DNA of 38,829 nt from NCBI GenBank assembly GCA_003427395.1, contig BFEA01000013.1:5690459-5729287 (forward strand), read 5' to 3'. Both the position numbers and the translations under genes were made by a program. Positions 1-8,519 of the stretch are shown here, piece by piece. Position 1 is the stretch's first letter. Each line of letters opens with the position of its first letter. The notes beneath the pieces were generated by a model, which was given only the letters and a program-made list of their open reading frames with translations, did not search any database and was not told where the DNA came from. Source of the stretch: Chara braunii. Taxonomy: Eukaryota; Streptophyta; Charophyceae; Charales; Characeae.

Positions 1-43
<43 letters not shown>
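1..43. repeat. (CT)n microsatellite at the window edge
   Basis: Uninterrupted CT dinucleotides. The opposite edge of the window also ends in (CT)n, so both edges probably mark where an assembly stopped in simple repeat. Confidence 0.97.
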
Positions 44-45
<2 letters not shown>

Positions 46-166
46 CTGTACCTGGATACAATCGACGCCAGGTTCAGGCACAGAGTTAGACTGTCGAGGA
101 ACAACCTCTTGATGAGTCGGTGTAAATCCGACGAAACAGAATGGCACGAACGGCTGTTCCAACGGA
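44..166. other. Short unassigned segment
   Basis: Ordinary-complexity sequence between the CT microsatellite and the A-rich tract. I see no gene, motif or repeat relationship to the rest of the window. Confidence 0.5.
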
Positions 167-241
167 AAAAAAAAAGAAGACGAAAAAAAAAAAAAAAAAA
201 AAAATCTAAACTAAATCTAAAAAAAATCTAAAATCTAAAAA

Positions 242-272
<31 letters not shown>
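167..272. repeat. A-rich low-complexity tract
   Basis: Runs of A broken by ATCTAAA-like units. Read on the minus strand it is T-rich and lies about 85 bases downstream of the primer-binding site at 354-374, so it may be degenerate leader of that element or a poly(A) insertion. It carries no coding signal. Confidence 0.85.
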
Positions 273-274
<2 letters not shown>

Positions 275-333
275 AAACCACCTTACCTGGGATGAAACGG
301 CTGCCCGTTGAAAACGAGCGTTCTCTGAAACCT

Positions 334-355
334 GCTGAGGACTACAGTCCTCAGC
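334..355. repeat. Perfect hairpin, 10-bp stem
   Basis: GCTGAGGACT, spacer AC, AGTCCTCAGC. It lies in the leader just downstream (minus sense) of the primer-binding site. Confidence 0.9.
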
Positions 356-374
356 CCTCTTTCCCTGGGCGCCA
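354..374 (-). other. Retrotransposon primer-binding site (tRNA-Asp-like)
   Basis: On the minus strand the sequence TGGCGCCCAGGGAAAGAG follows an LTR ending in CTGCGACA after a two-base GA spacer. Many plant gypsy elements of the Athila group start their PBS with TGGCGCC; the match here is the first seven bases plus a purine-rich tail. No gag or pol of the same element is recognisable downstream (positions below 283), so only the LTR-PBS end is retained. Confidence 0.55.
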
Positions 375-397
375 TCTGTCGCAGCCTTATTGAAGCG

Positions 398-413
398 GTT
401 GGCTTAAGCCAAC
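398..413. repeat. 16-bp perfect palindrome
   Basis: GTTGGCTTAAGCCAAC, no spacer; inside the isolated LTR close to its 3' end (minus sense). Confidence 0.92.
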
Positions 414-444
414 GGCAGGGATGTCGTCGATATACAGACCTGAG

Positions 445-468
445 TTCGATTCCCTTTGGGGAATCGAA
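445..468. repeat. Perfect hairpin, 10-bp stem, 4-nt loop
   Basis: TTCGATTCCC, loop TTTG, GGGAATCGAA, followed on the plus strand by an A run, like a hairpin plus A-tract. Inside the isolated LTR. Confidence 0.92.
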
Positions 469-597
469 AAAATTTGGACCATTTCTCGATTTATGCGTGT
501 CATCCTTGCGGAAAGGCCCTGATGAACTGTGCACGGCCAATCTCGGCCACGCGATCTGCTCGATCGTGCGGTCGGGATTGACCGCGCTATTCAAAAT

Positions 598-617
598 GCA
601 GCTCCAAAAGGAGCTGC
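598..617. repeat. Perfect hairpin, 8-bp stem, AAAA loop
   Basis: GCAGCTCC, AAAA, GGAGCTGC. It abuts the next nested hairpin at 618. Confidence 0.92.
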
Positions 618-690
618 GCCCAGTAGGCCGGTTTTCAGGTTCAATCCCTGCATCTGCAGGGTAATAATCTGTTGTGTTAACCTACTGGGC
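618..690. repeat. Nested hairpin: outer 10-bp stem with inner palindrome
   Basis: Outer arms GCCCAGTAGG (618-627) and CCTACTGGGC (681-690) enclose CCCTGCA-TC-TGCAGGG (646-661), itself a perfect 7-bp stem. The arrangement could fold as a two-level stem or cruciform. Confidence 0.9.
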
Positions 691-693
691 TAG

Positions 694-717
694 CTCCTGT
701 TCCACACTGAACAGGAG
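694..717. repeat. Perfect hairpin, 9-bp stem, 6-nt loop
   Basis: CTCCTGTTC, loop CACACT, GAACAGGAG. It begins four bases after the nested hairpin and is followed by TAGCTTTT. Confidence 0.92.
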
Positions 718-1016
718 TAGCTTTTCAATATGAAGAGTTGGCCCAGGTATTTTCTCAGCATGTGGCCTCGCAGGCTCCGGCTGCCTGTGGCCTAGCAAGC
801 CTGTCCCGCCTGTGGCTCTCCCAAACCGGTTAGCCGCATGATCGGCGGCTTGATTGGATGTCAATGTCGGGAAGGCCCCTGACATCAGCCTTTCAGCCTC
901 CAGGTTCGAAGTCAAACCCCGCGGCCTTAAGAAATAAAAACAAACCTTCCTATTTGTTCTGCGTCACGGTGCTATACCCCGACCCAATCCTCTTTTTAGC
1001 CCATTTAGGCCCTGAA

Positions 1017-1040
1017 TCGCGCGGCTTAGCAGCTGCGCGA
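1017..1040. repeat. Hairpin at the LTR terminus
   Basis: TCGCGC (1017-1022) and GCGCGA (1035-1040) pair around GGCTTAGCAGCT, which contains a GCT/AGC inner pairing. It sits at the 5' end (minus sense) of the inferred LTR. Confidence 0.8.
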
Positions 1041-1042
1041 CA

Positions 1043-1189
1043 TTATTAGTAGTAGGATATGTTTAACTTTAGCATTCCCTTATCCGCACGTCCCTGCGGC
1101 TTTGACAAAAGCGTAGCCTTGTCGTTCACATCTGATATCTCCGGACGTCACATGCGTCCGGATTAAAGTCTATAAACTCTTAGTCTTTC
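1043..1189. other. Junction segment with two further hairpins
   Basis: Between the isolated LTR and element A. It contains CCGCA...TGCGG (1084-1099) and TCCGGACG-loop-CGTCCGGA (1140-1162, perfect 8-bp stem, 7-nt loop). No open frame or known motif is apparent. Confidence 0.7.
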
Positions 1190-2200
1190 AGTCATAGGTC
1201 AGGTTTGAATAAACTTTTGGCAAACGTCGGTCTCATCAAGTCTGTCGATTTCAACGAAAAGATTGGACAGCGTATGACTTTGAAAATCCCGGCAAATACC
1301 CTTGCCCCGACATCGGGTACTCTACCAAGGCCTTCTTCAACTTCTTTAAGACCGAGATGCAATCTTGGTCCCACTTTCAGATTGCTTCCTTCTTTAGGAG
1401 TCTGCGAAGGGGAGCAGCGATGGTGGAGGAGTTCCTCACAAACTTCCTATAATAGTTGGCCAGTCCTAAAAACGATCGCAACTCAGTCAGAGTGCGAGGA
1501 GTTGGTCAGTTTCTAGTCGCTGCTATCTTATTGTCCTTTGGTCTAATGTCGTCCCCATCTAACACGTGGCACAAGTAAAGAACTTTTGTCTTGGCCCACT
1601 CACACTTCTTCGCGTTGATCGTGTTGATCTTGAAGTTCGTTTCTCTCAACTTCTCGAAGATTTGCCTCAGATGACCCTCATGTTCTTGGAGGGTCTTACT
1701 GAAAACTAGAATATCATCTAAGTATACTATTACGAATCTATCTAGCCACGGCCTAAAGAAGTCGTTCATGCAGCACTGGAATGTGGCTGGTGCGTTAGTT
1801 AGTCCAAAGGGCATCACTATAAATTCATAATGCATGTATCTGGTGCGAAACGACATCTTGTACTGATCATCAGGATGTACCTCTATCTAATGGTACCCTG
1901 ATTTCAAGTTTATCTTCGTGAAGTACTTGCAGCCTTGCCACCGATCCAACAAGGCATCTATGCAGGGCAATGGTTCTGCATTTTTGACAATTATGGTGTT
2001 CAAACTCTTGTAGTCTATGCACATTCTTAACTCTCCCTCTTTCTTTGGGACAAATAGGAAAGGTGCGCTGAAAGGAGATGAGCTAGGTCTAATCTATCCT
2101 TTTTCAAGGAGTTCGTCTAATTGCTTGTGCAACTCCTCCAACTCGTTGGGAGACATTCTATAGACTGCTCCCTTAGGCGTCCTATTGCCAGGCTCTATCT
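1190..2200 (-). pseudogene. Reverse transcriptase of gypsy element A (broken)
   Basis: The minus-strand conceptual product carries Ty3/gypsy RT motifs in order: LDELLEKG...IRPS, a CIDYKSLN core, VMPFGLTNAPATFQ, the catalytic YLDDIL (about 1709-1726) and, after the palm, [14 protein letters not shown] of the connection region. At least three in-frame stops break it: TAG at 2094-2096, TAG at 1887-1889 and TGA at 1506-1508, each at a site where the family has an ordinary residue. The frame degrades after about 1190, before any RNase H motif. The order gag-protease-RT on one strand supports a gypsy rather than copia arrangement. It cannot make a functional enzyme as it stands. Confidence 0.85.
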
Positions 2201-2627
2201 CTATGCCATGCTGAATGGGTCTTGGTACTACCCCTGAGGCTGCATTAGACAAATCCTTATACTCCTTCAGCAAACTGGCGATGGTGGGATGTATTTATTT
2301 CTCCTCTTTTGGCGGGTCAGATACTGGCCTAACATAGGCTACAAACACATGTTCTTCAAGCTGCTCCTTCTTAACAAGTCTTGTGCGCGCAGGAGCATTG
2401 AGGCAGCAATGCGCCAGGGAGTTGTCGACTCCCTATGCATGAAATAGGCGGGCTTTCTTGACCCCACCTAATGGACTAGGGAGCCTGCGCTCATGCTCTC
2501 TAAGGTGCAAAGTGGCTCCGACGGCCTCTCCCCAATCTGTTCTAAGCACTATGTCAAAGGGAGGCTCTCTTCTACGAGGAGACGCAGGGAGTGGAGGACT
2601 TTCTCTACCTTTCCTTCTTGCTCTAGG
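2201..2627 (-). pseudogene. Protease-RT linker of element A, unrecognisable
   Basis: Lies between the retropepsin-like motif and the RT on the minus strand. It must once have coded for the pol linker but shows no long uninterrupted frame and no motif I can name. Confidence 0.4.
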
Positions 2628-2849
2628 CTAAAGTATGCCTGGACTCCCTCTACGTATTCCTCGACCCTCATGGTGCGGTTGTCTGCGAGGATGCTGAGTT
2701 CTTTCAACTTTTGAACTTTTGAGATGTAGCCTCAACTTCTTCAGTGCGTTGCGACTGATGTAACTTTTGGTGGGCCCACTGTCTATAAGGGCCCCTACCC
2801 TTAGCTCTAAACCTCTCTTTGTCTGCTCATAGGAGCTGCCCCTTTCCAT
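2628..2849 (-). pseudogene. Retropepsin-like protease fragment of element A
   Basis: The minus-strand frame reads ALIDSGPTKSYIS (the Asp-Ser-Gly triplet at 2775-2783). Gypsy proteases have ALIDSGAT(K/H/R)xFIS, an aspartic-protease active site that works as a homodimer to cut Gag-Pol. The catalytic D-S-G is kept, but the conserved Ala after it is Pro, which probably impairs the fireman's-grip turn. The rest of the fold is only partly readable. It is upstream of the RT in the expected gypsy order. Confidence 0.65.
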
Positions 2850-3250
2850 CCTTCTTCATCTTGGCCCAAGCTTGCCTCCTTTCCTTCAATTCTTCAGCTA
2901 AGCTTGTGAGGGAAGCGCTTAGAGAGACTCTGACACAAGCAGTCTCTGGCAGATGGCTAGGCGCCGGCCAACAACCTTTGCCATGGAGACACGTGGAGTT
3001 GGGAGTTTTTGTCTTGTGTGCACGCGCATCTCCTCAGACTCCACGTACTCTTGGGGTAGGGGCAGTTGCTACCTTTACTGACGGTTGCCTTTTGCTGCCC
3101 CAGATGCAGCATTGCGGAACTCCCTATACCTCGGGCAGAACGTATGATGTGCCCTGGGTGGCCACAGAACACACACTAGTACTTATCAATGCTGTCCTAC
3201 TAGACATTCTAATCAATATTGAGGATTTCCCCAGGCCTGCCTCCAAGCCG
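2850..3250 (-). pseudogene. Gag-protease junction of element A
   Basis: Only short frames remain. A cysteine/histidine patch on the minus strand (MFCGHPGHIIRSARG at the start of a frame at 3172) resembles part of a CCHC zinc knuckle, as expected at the gag C terminus. Called with low confidence because the full C-X2-C-X4-H-X4-C spacing is not intact. Confidence 0.35.
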
Positions 3251-3546
3251 TCCAGGGTGCCATGCACCCCTTCTGGGAGGTATCGACTGGGACTAGGACG
3301 GTTAGTTCGAAGACCTTGACCCCTTACTCCCGCTTGGCGGTCTCTATTGCTGCCACCCTTTTGGCCGCCTCGTCCACGACCACCTGAGGCCTGACCAGTC
3401 CAGGGTGCCATGCACCCCTTTTCGGCGGTGATCGACTTGGACTAGGGTGGTTAGGTGGGGGAACTTGACCCCTTCCTCCCGCTTGGCGGTCTCTATTGCT
3501 GCCCCCCCCCAGCCGCCTCGTCCACGACCACCTGAGGCCTGGCCAC
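3251..3546. repeat. 148-bp tandem duplication inside gag
   Basis: Copy 1 at 3251-3398 and copy 2 at 3399-3546 share TCCAGGGTGCCATGCACCCC, the CGCTTGGCGGTCTCTATTGC block and CGTCCACGACCACCTGAGGC at offsets of 148-149 bases. 148 is not a multiple of three, so the duplication shifts the reading frame, which explains overlapping frames that both read basic Gly/Arg-rich sequence. Confidence 0.9.
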
Positions 3547-4459
3547 CCCTTGCCTTGGCCTTGTCCTCCTCCTTGTGGCCTCCCTTTGGCCGCAACAGTA
3601 GCATAAGAACTCCCCTGCTCTACCCTTTTGTCCTCCTCCTCTAGCCCCCACTCTGTATCCGTGTAGGGGACCTCTTCTGCACCACCTTCTTCCATTTTTA
3701 AGATAGATTTATCCTTGGCCTTAATGTGGCCAGAGATGGTGTGGCCCTTCCATGTTTTGCCCTTTGTTGAATCCTTATGCCAGGCTGTTGCTGGCATAGC
3801 TTGGGCGGCCAAAGCAACGACCTCTCTACTAAGTATGTCGTACGTCGTACCTGGCTGTTGCTTTTTGGTACAGAAATGCCCTTGCACGTGCTTGGGCAGC
3901 GTGCGGTAAAAGAGTTGGATAAGCCGTGCCTTGCTCACCCCGTGCTCGGGCACGGCAATAAGCTCATCCATAGCGGCCTTTAGAGAGTGTACACTCCGCC
4001 ATTGCGGCGTATGGATTGTCTGGAGTTTGTCAGATGCCCTTATCCCGCTGGTGGCATCCGCGAAGCGTTGTGAGAAAGTCAGTGAGGTGGGTGACGGTAG
4101 AGTACAGGACCATGTCATTTTCGCAGTGGGCTGTGCTTGCGAGCGACCGCTCGAAGCTGGTCTTTTCCTCTCTCACAGCCTGGAAGGCTACCAAGACATG
4201 ACCCTCGGGGTCTACGCCCTGTAAATACAAATGCGACTTGACATTAGCTTCCCAATTGTCAAAATCCTCCCCCTTCTTTCCGCTGTACGGCTCGGGGAAA
4301 CGGACCTTGACCCTTTCTCGGTGGGGTCAGTCTTCGTCTTCCTTGGGGGCTGCTATTTTGGTGCCCTCTATTGCGCCCGTACAAAATTTTTATGTCCTCC
4401 CCATAGCGTTTCGTAATTCCTTGACGATATAAGTCATCATTTCCTGGGACAAATCTCAA
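3324..4459 (-). pseudogene. Gag core (capsid-like region) of element A
   Basis: The minus strand encodes a retrotransposon gag-like region: LQGVDPEGHVLVAF (about 4225-4180), VLYSTVTHLTDFL, then a frame with LKAAMDELI, LIQLFYRTLPKHVQGHF and the run STKGKTWKG. This pattern (helical core, a YRTLP-like segment, then a basic Gly/Arg-rich tail) matches gypsy Gag proteins that assemble the particle and bind RNA. Two frames overlap near 4030-4118, showing a frameshift, and the C-terminal tail is disrupted by the 148-bp tandem duplication. The region is preceded by the coiled-coil and Glu-rich N-terminal part and followed by the protease fragment. Confidence 0.65.
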
Positions 4460-4879
4460 AATCCGACTCGTATGGACTCAAGTGCTATGTCGTGCCCACG
4501 AATATGTTTCAATTGTTCCTGTTGCGCTGTCAGGATGGACTCTTTAAGCTATGAGACAGGGTGTCAATCTTTTTCCCCAATTCAATCTCCTCCCCTATCA
4601 TTCCCAGTCTTGTCTCTGCTGCCTTTGATTCTTTCTCCAGTCAATCTGCCACCTCCAGGTGCCTCCTCCTTTCTTGTGCAAGGCGCAACTTCCATTCCAA
4701 CTGTTTTTCTTTCTCCCTTGCTTGTCGAGGCAAGGGATCCCCTTATGCTTCCAACTCTCTGTTGCCCGCTTCTTTCTCTTCCTGGGGAATCGTTAACTCA
4801 ACTTCTTCATCTTCTCCCAGGGATAAATTAGCCACCCATTCTTTTACTGCCTTCTCCACCTCTTCTGGTGGGGCCATAC

Positions 4880-5370
4880 TAGAACCTTCTCCTCCTCCTC
4901 CTCCTCCTCCTCCTCTTCTTCTTCTTCTTCTTCTTCTTCTTCTTCTTCCTTCCTCTTCAATCCTCCTTCTTCCTCCTTCCTTCTTCCTCTTCTTCCTCCT
5001 TCATTCCTCCTTCTTCCTCCTTCATTCCTTCGTCTTCCTCTTCTTCCTCTTTATTCCTCCTCCTTCCTCCTTCCTTCTTCTTCCTCCTTCCTTCCTTCTT
5101 CTTCCTCCTTCCTTCCTTTTCCTTCCTTCTTCTTCCTCCTCCCTTTTCCTTCCTTCTTCTTCCTCCTTCCTTTTCCTTCCTTCCTCCTTCTCCCTCCTCC
5201 TCCTCCTCCTCCTCCTTCTTCTTCTTCTTCTTCTTATTCTTCTTCTTATTCTCCTCCTCCTCCTCCTCCTTCTCCTCCTCCTTCTGCTCCTCCTCCTTCT
5301 CCTCCTCCTCCTCCTTCTTCTTCTTCCTCTTCCTCTTCCTCTTCTTCTTCCTTCTCCTCCTTTTCCATTT
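4880..5370. repeat. CTT/CTC triplet-repeat block (Glu/Lys codons on the minus strand)
   Basis: About 490 bases of TTC, CTC, TCC and CTT triplets. On the plus strand this gives meaningless poly-Leu/Ser frames; on the minus strand it is GAA/GAG/AGG, which reads as poly-Glu in frame with the gag regions on either side. Slippage has introduced frame changes (Glu run into a Gly run near 5320). Confidence 0.9.
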
Positions 5371-5719
5371 TGGGGAGCATCAGTCCGGTTCCTATTCCAG
5401 CGGCAAGTGAACGGTAATACATATGGGACTCACACACGCTCTAGGAAAGCCCAAGGGATGGCATTGATTACTTCCTGACAGAAGGATGTACCTCCCCTCA
5501 CCCCTGCCTAAGTTATCCTGGACTATACTTTTTTTATCGGATTTGGTTGCTGCGTTCCTTGTTGTGAAACTGGAGACTTTCCCTCTAGTGTACACCTTTT
5601 TGGGTTTGTACCCCCTATGGATTGGAAGACAACATTTTTAGACTGTGATCTGACAAAGGGTGGTGTGTGTCTAAGTGTAGGCAGGGGCTTGTGGGATTTG
5701 GGATGGTCTGGTGAGGGGA

Positions 5720-5880
5720 CCTTCTTCTGCTTCTTCTTTTTCCTCTTCTTCTTCCCTCCTCGTCATCTTCCCACTCCCTCCTCCTTCCTGCTCCTCCCTT
5801 CTCCTGCTTCTTCTTTTTCCTCTTCTTCTTTTTCCTCCTCTTCCTCTTCCTCTTCCTCATCTTCCTCTTCTTCTTCTCAG
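5720..5880. repeat. Second CTT/TCC-rich block
   Basis: A shorter version of the triplet-rich block. On the minus strand it encodes a Lys/Arg/Glu-rich run in the gag N terminus. Confidence 0.8.
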
Positions 5881-6184
5881 CAGCCAACTTTGCCTCTTGT
5901 TCCTTCTTCCATTTCACCATCTCTTCCTCCATCTGCTTCTTCTTCCAGCAGGGCCAATTTGTTGGCCTGCCGGATCAGCTCCTTCTTCTCCATCTTCTCC
6001 CTCTTTTCACGGAGAATTGCGGCAATTCTCTCTTCCTGTGCCTTACTATACGGTGTTGTGCTAGTTCCGGTCCTGACGGTCACCATGTTGATAGGGGCAC
6101 AATCACTGGTGATTCCAATCCTCAACAAGTAGACTCTGACTTCTACAGGACTACAGAGGTCTCTCATCCACTTCAGCCAGGTTA

Positions 6185-6354
6185 CCACAGCCTTCGGATG
6201 CTTGCGCAACCACAGTCACCAACCTTTCCACAGCCGTCGGATGCTTCCGCAACCACAGTCACCAATCTTTCCACAACCTTCAGATGCTTTCGCAACCACA
6301 GTCACCGATCTTTCCACAACCGTCGGATGCGGTCGCAACCACAGTCACCAATCC
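6185..6354. repeat. 43-bp tandem repeat, four copies, upstream of gag A
   Basis: Units begin at 6185, 6228, 6271 and 6314, each starting CCACARCC and ending near CACCAAT, with few substitutions. On the minus strand they lie about 100 bases upstream of the gag ATG at 6086, in the element leader. No unique spacers separate units, so this is a minisatellite and not a CRISPR array. Confidence 0.92.
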
Positions 6355-6819
6355 CACCTGGCTTTGGCTTCAGATTGACCCTCTGTCAGCTACACGATTC
6401 TAGCCTAAGCACTGCTAGTCTGTCACTACAGGACTTTTGGCTGATCAGGAGGCATTTTAAGGAGGCCCCCCACAACTCCTCAGGAATTCTTTAACGTTAC
6501 AGTCAGGACGACGATCATAGCCAAAGTCCTCTCAAAACTTAGACAAACTGGACACCCGCTCTGCAGCTCGGAGTTCGGGTATAGTGTACCTCTCAGAGCA
6601 ACCTGCCAGGGGTGTCTTCTCAAGTCGTCTAGCATCAGATACACCACACCCCTACTAAGTCCCGTGCAGGCACTGGCTCACAGCGTCTATTCGAGCACAT
6701 GCATGGAACCTATCGACCTGGACAGGAGTGACTCGATGTAGAAAGAGAGGACAGACTCTTCAGCAAGTACCAAGGTGAGTGTGTAACATCCACAGGTCAT
6801 TGGGGACAAGGGCTACGGC
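6355..6819. other. Possible LTR/leader of element A
   Basis: Upstream of the 43-bp repeats in the minus sense. The TGTTACAC at 6788 is a candidate LTR start. I find no convincing primer-binding site, TATA box or open frame. Confidence 0.35.
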
Positions 6820-6906
6820 TTGAAGGGATTATACTGCTCTTTGCTCCACACTCCAGCTTGGTCAATGGCACTGGTCAACGCTCGCCCGCAAACTCTCCGA
6901 CGTCCG

Positions 6907-7010
6907 TCTATGGCAGCTTCTTCCCCTTCATCAACCTCTCCTTCCTCGTCCACGAGCTCGGCTATGGCAGCTTCTTCCCCTTCGTCAACCTCTCCTTCCT
7001 CTACACCTTC
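6907..7010. repeat. 54-bp tandem duplication
   Basis: CTATGGCAGCTTCTTCCCCT starts at about 6909 and again at about 6963, followed by near-identical sequence. Confidence 0.88.
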
Positions 7011-7147
7011 GTTACGTGTCTCGCTCCGTCTCTCTCTTTCTCGTCCACTCCTTCCTCCCACTGGTCTTCTTCTCCCTCTGAGCTTGATTGCTATGGTCGT
7101 CGTCCGCCATGGCGGACTATCTTCTTCCTCTTTGCGGGTGTCCCTCT

Positions 7148-7152
7148 CTTTC
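7148..7152. other. Target-site duplication CTTTC, left copy
   Basis: The five bases immediately before the 5' LTR; identical to the five bases after the 3' LTR (15743-15747). Five bp is the usual gypsy integrase footprint. Confidence 0.85.
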
Positions 7153-7188
7153 TGTTACATGCTGCGCCTGCAACGAGGGCCATTTTCA

Positions 7189-7325
7189 GGCCCTGTGTCG
7201 TTTCAGCCTGAAGCCTGAAAACAAGGGCCTAGATGCCCTATGTCGTTTCAGCCTGAAAGCCTGAAAATAAGGGCCTACAGGCCCTGTGTCGTTTCAGCCT
7301 AAAAAAGGGCCCTCCAGGCCCCAAG
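7189..7325. repeat. 45-46-bp foldback VNTR in the LTR U3 (three copies)
   Basis: Units beginning GGCCCTGTGTCGTTTCAGCC at 7189, about 7234 and 7280. Each unit starts AGGCCCT and ends AGGGCCT, so it can fold on itself. The 3' LTR has only two units (from about 14362). Confidence 0.85.
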
Positions 7326-7517
7326 TCTTTTCAGCCTGAAACGGAGGGCCATTTCATGCCCTCATAAGATCGACCTGCCCTGAAACTTAGACACCAGACC
7401 AGAGGTTTAGCACAGGCCATTTTGGGCCTGGTCTCAAGACAGCCTTTGTTGAACTTCAACACCAGGGTCTGGCACGTTTTGGGATTGGCAAGAGCAGCCT
7501 CCTGGACGGGCCAACAC

Positions 7518-7524
7518 TATATAA
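7518..7524 (+). promoter_or_regulatory. LTR TATA box
   Basis: TATATAA after CCAACAC, about 365 bases into the LTR; the same motif is at 14639-14645 in the 3' LTR. It should set the U3/R boundary about 30 bases downstream. Confidence 0.7.
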
Positions 7525-7768
7525 GACTGGCCCGCCCCCAGGCTGCAGGCTGCAGGTAGTTCACAGGGGACTTTCCAGGCACTTCACGTGCAGTTCAGGA
7601 GGCAGGAGGTAGTCTTCAGGATTCGGCCGCAGCATTCTGGAGGAGCGCTGCAGTAGTAGTAGCGTTAGGAGTAGTCTTCAGCGTTGGGCGCTAGTAGGAG
7701 CTAGAGTAGCGTTGGAGAGAGAGAGATGGTTGGCGGAGGCCAGGGAGACCTACCTGTGGCGCCATAGC

Positions 7769-7835
<67 letters not shown>
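7769..7835. repeat. (GA)n microsatellite in the 5' LTR
   Basis: About 67 bases of GA with one interruption. The 3' LTR has about 46 bases at the same place and the element C LTR about 14, always followed by GTTCTTCTTCTTCC. Confidence 0.95.
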
Positions 7836-7840
<5 letters not shown>

Positions 7841-8519
7841 CTTCTTCCTCTTTAAGTCCACCATCTCTCCCTCACCCTCTCGCTACCTGACTTCTCAGTA
7901 TCTGCAGACTACGAGAGGGAGAGAGATTGGTGACTTTGGGACTTGATGACATTTGGATTCAGACTCGACATAGGGATTGAGACATTGAACGAGGGATTAT
8001 TTGGGACCTGAACTGAAGACTTGGTGTTGACGACATTCCCATCTTCCCCCTCTTCTTCGTCTGATCCCCCTCCTCTTCGTCTGTGTATTGGTCCGGACCT
8101 GGCACATTCTTCCTGTGGTAGCGCCAGACCCTTCACACCTTGCAATGATGATGATGTATGTTGGGTCTGCATTGCGACATTGATTGGGTTGATCATTGGT
8201 ATCCTAGCATTCCGCTGCGCTGTCTTGTACTATGTGAGGGAGGTCGGTCCTTGTTCTGGTTTGCACCATAACGGTATGCAACACTTTGGTATCTCCTCCT
8301 CCTCTCACATAGGTGATGTATAATGGGATGCCGTGTCAGTCCCGTTCAAGTCGGGACTTAATCCGAGTCTTCCATTGCGCTATAAAATGCCATTTGGTAT
8401 GTATCAGGATGTACACTGCTTGTTGAGATTCCACTAGCACTACATTGTCCATTCAGTCCTTTTCATCACCTTGCGGATCGTTGGCTGTACCTACATTGTC
8501 CAACTGGGCATGTACCAGT

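Larger units (their letters stand above)
377..1042 (-). mobile_element. Isolated LTR of a gypsy-type element
   Basis: The minus strand runs from TGTCGCGCAGC at 1042 to GCTGCGACA at 377, giving near-matching inverted ends (TGTCGC...GCGACA) around 666 bp, followed by GA and the primer-binding site. This is the order expected at the 5' end of a minus-strand LTR element. No second copy is present, so the length is inferred from the ends only. The interval is packed with perfect short palindromes. A leader CAG|GTAAGG motif, resembling a splice donor, lies further downstream near 283-291. The body of the element appears lost beyond the A-rich tract. Confidence 0.5.
4460..6086 (-). pseudogene. N-terminal charged coiled-coil region of element A gag
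   Basis: The minus-strand ATG at 6086 opens MVTVRTGTSTTPYSKAQEER, followed by a Lys/Glu-rich helix (REKREKMEKKELIRQANK), then in a shifted frame EEEMVKWKKEQEAKLAAEKK and a Lys/Arg run. The triplet-repeat block at 4880-5370 reads as a long Glu tract. Below it the frame resumes as EEVEKAVKEWVANLSLGEDE and another coiled coil (KLRLAQERRRHLEVADWLEK). This is a very long acidic/basic coiled-coil N terminus ahead of the gag core. At least two frameshifts are needed, so it is not translatable as one protein. Function is unknown; coiled-coil assembly or RNA/chromatin contact is inference. Confidence 0.6.
1190..6790 (-). mobile_element. Gypsy element A, minus strand, degraded and truncated
   Basis: Reading down the coordinates on the minus strand there is a leader with a 43-bp tandem repeat, a gag start at 6086, a charged gag with a Glu tract, a gag core, a retropepsin-like motif and a reverse transcriptase ending near 1190. 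No RNase H catalytic motif or integrase follows, so the 3' half is missing. A TGTTACAC start (minus strand from 6788) matches the TGTTACA LTR start of element B and may be the LTR edge, but no second LTR is present to confirm it. Several in-frame stops and frameshifts show it is inactive. Confidence 0.75.
6820..7152 (+). other. Ser/Pro-rich flank of the element B insertion site
   Basis: A frame open from about 6820 reads Ser/Pro-rich sequence with two 18-residue repeats (SMAASSPSSTSPSS type), coming from a 54-bp tandem duplication. It runs into the element B LTR. The sequence beyond the other LTR (15743 onward) is the other side of the same insertion site. The composition is low-complexity and no domain is recognised, so it may not be a gene. 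Confidence 0.35.
7153..8517 (+). repeat. 5' LTR of element B
   Basis: 1365 bp, TGTTACA...TGTACCA. The U3 contains a 45-bp foldback VNTR and a TATATAA box at 7518-7524; a GA microsatellite sits at 7769-7835. Relative to the 3' LTR it lacks a roughly 60-bp block just before the microsatellite, including the CACAG|GTTAGTAC donor-like site. Confidence 0.93.

Noticed and set aside
625-665. tRNA-like T-arm (GGTTCAATCCC) in the isolated LTR
   Set aside because: No D-arm, anticodon arm or acceptor stem at proper spacing; the segment is explained by the nested hairpins.
1205-1516. Plus-strand frame of about 100 codons
   Set aside because: Antisense to the RT connection region of element A, which has conserved motifs on the minus strand.
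377-4118. Treating the isolated LTR (377-1042) as the 3' LTR of element A
   Set aside because: Its PBS lies on the side away from element A, so it is the 5' LTR of a different minus-strand element, and element A lacks RNase H and integrase next to it.
4561-5478. Plus-strand open frame of about 305 codons, Leu/Ser/Phe-rich
   Set aside because: It is the antisense of the minus-strand gag Glu/Lys tract; composition comes from CTT/CTC triplets and the gag coding phase lies on the other strand.
6185-6354. Possible CRISPR array
   Set aside because: Direct tandem units of 43 bp with no unique spacers, in a eukaryotic retrotransposon leader.
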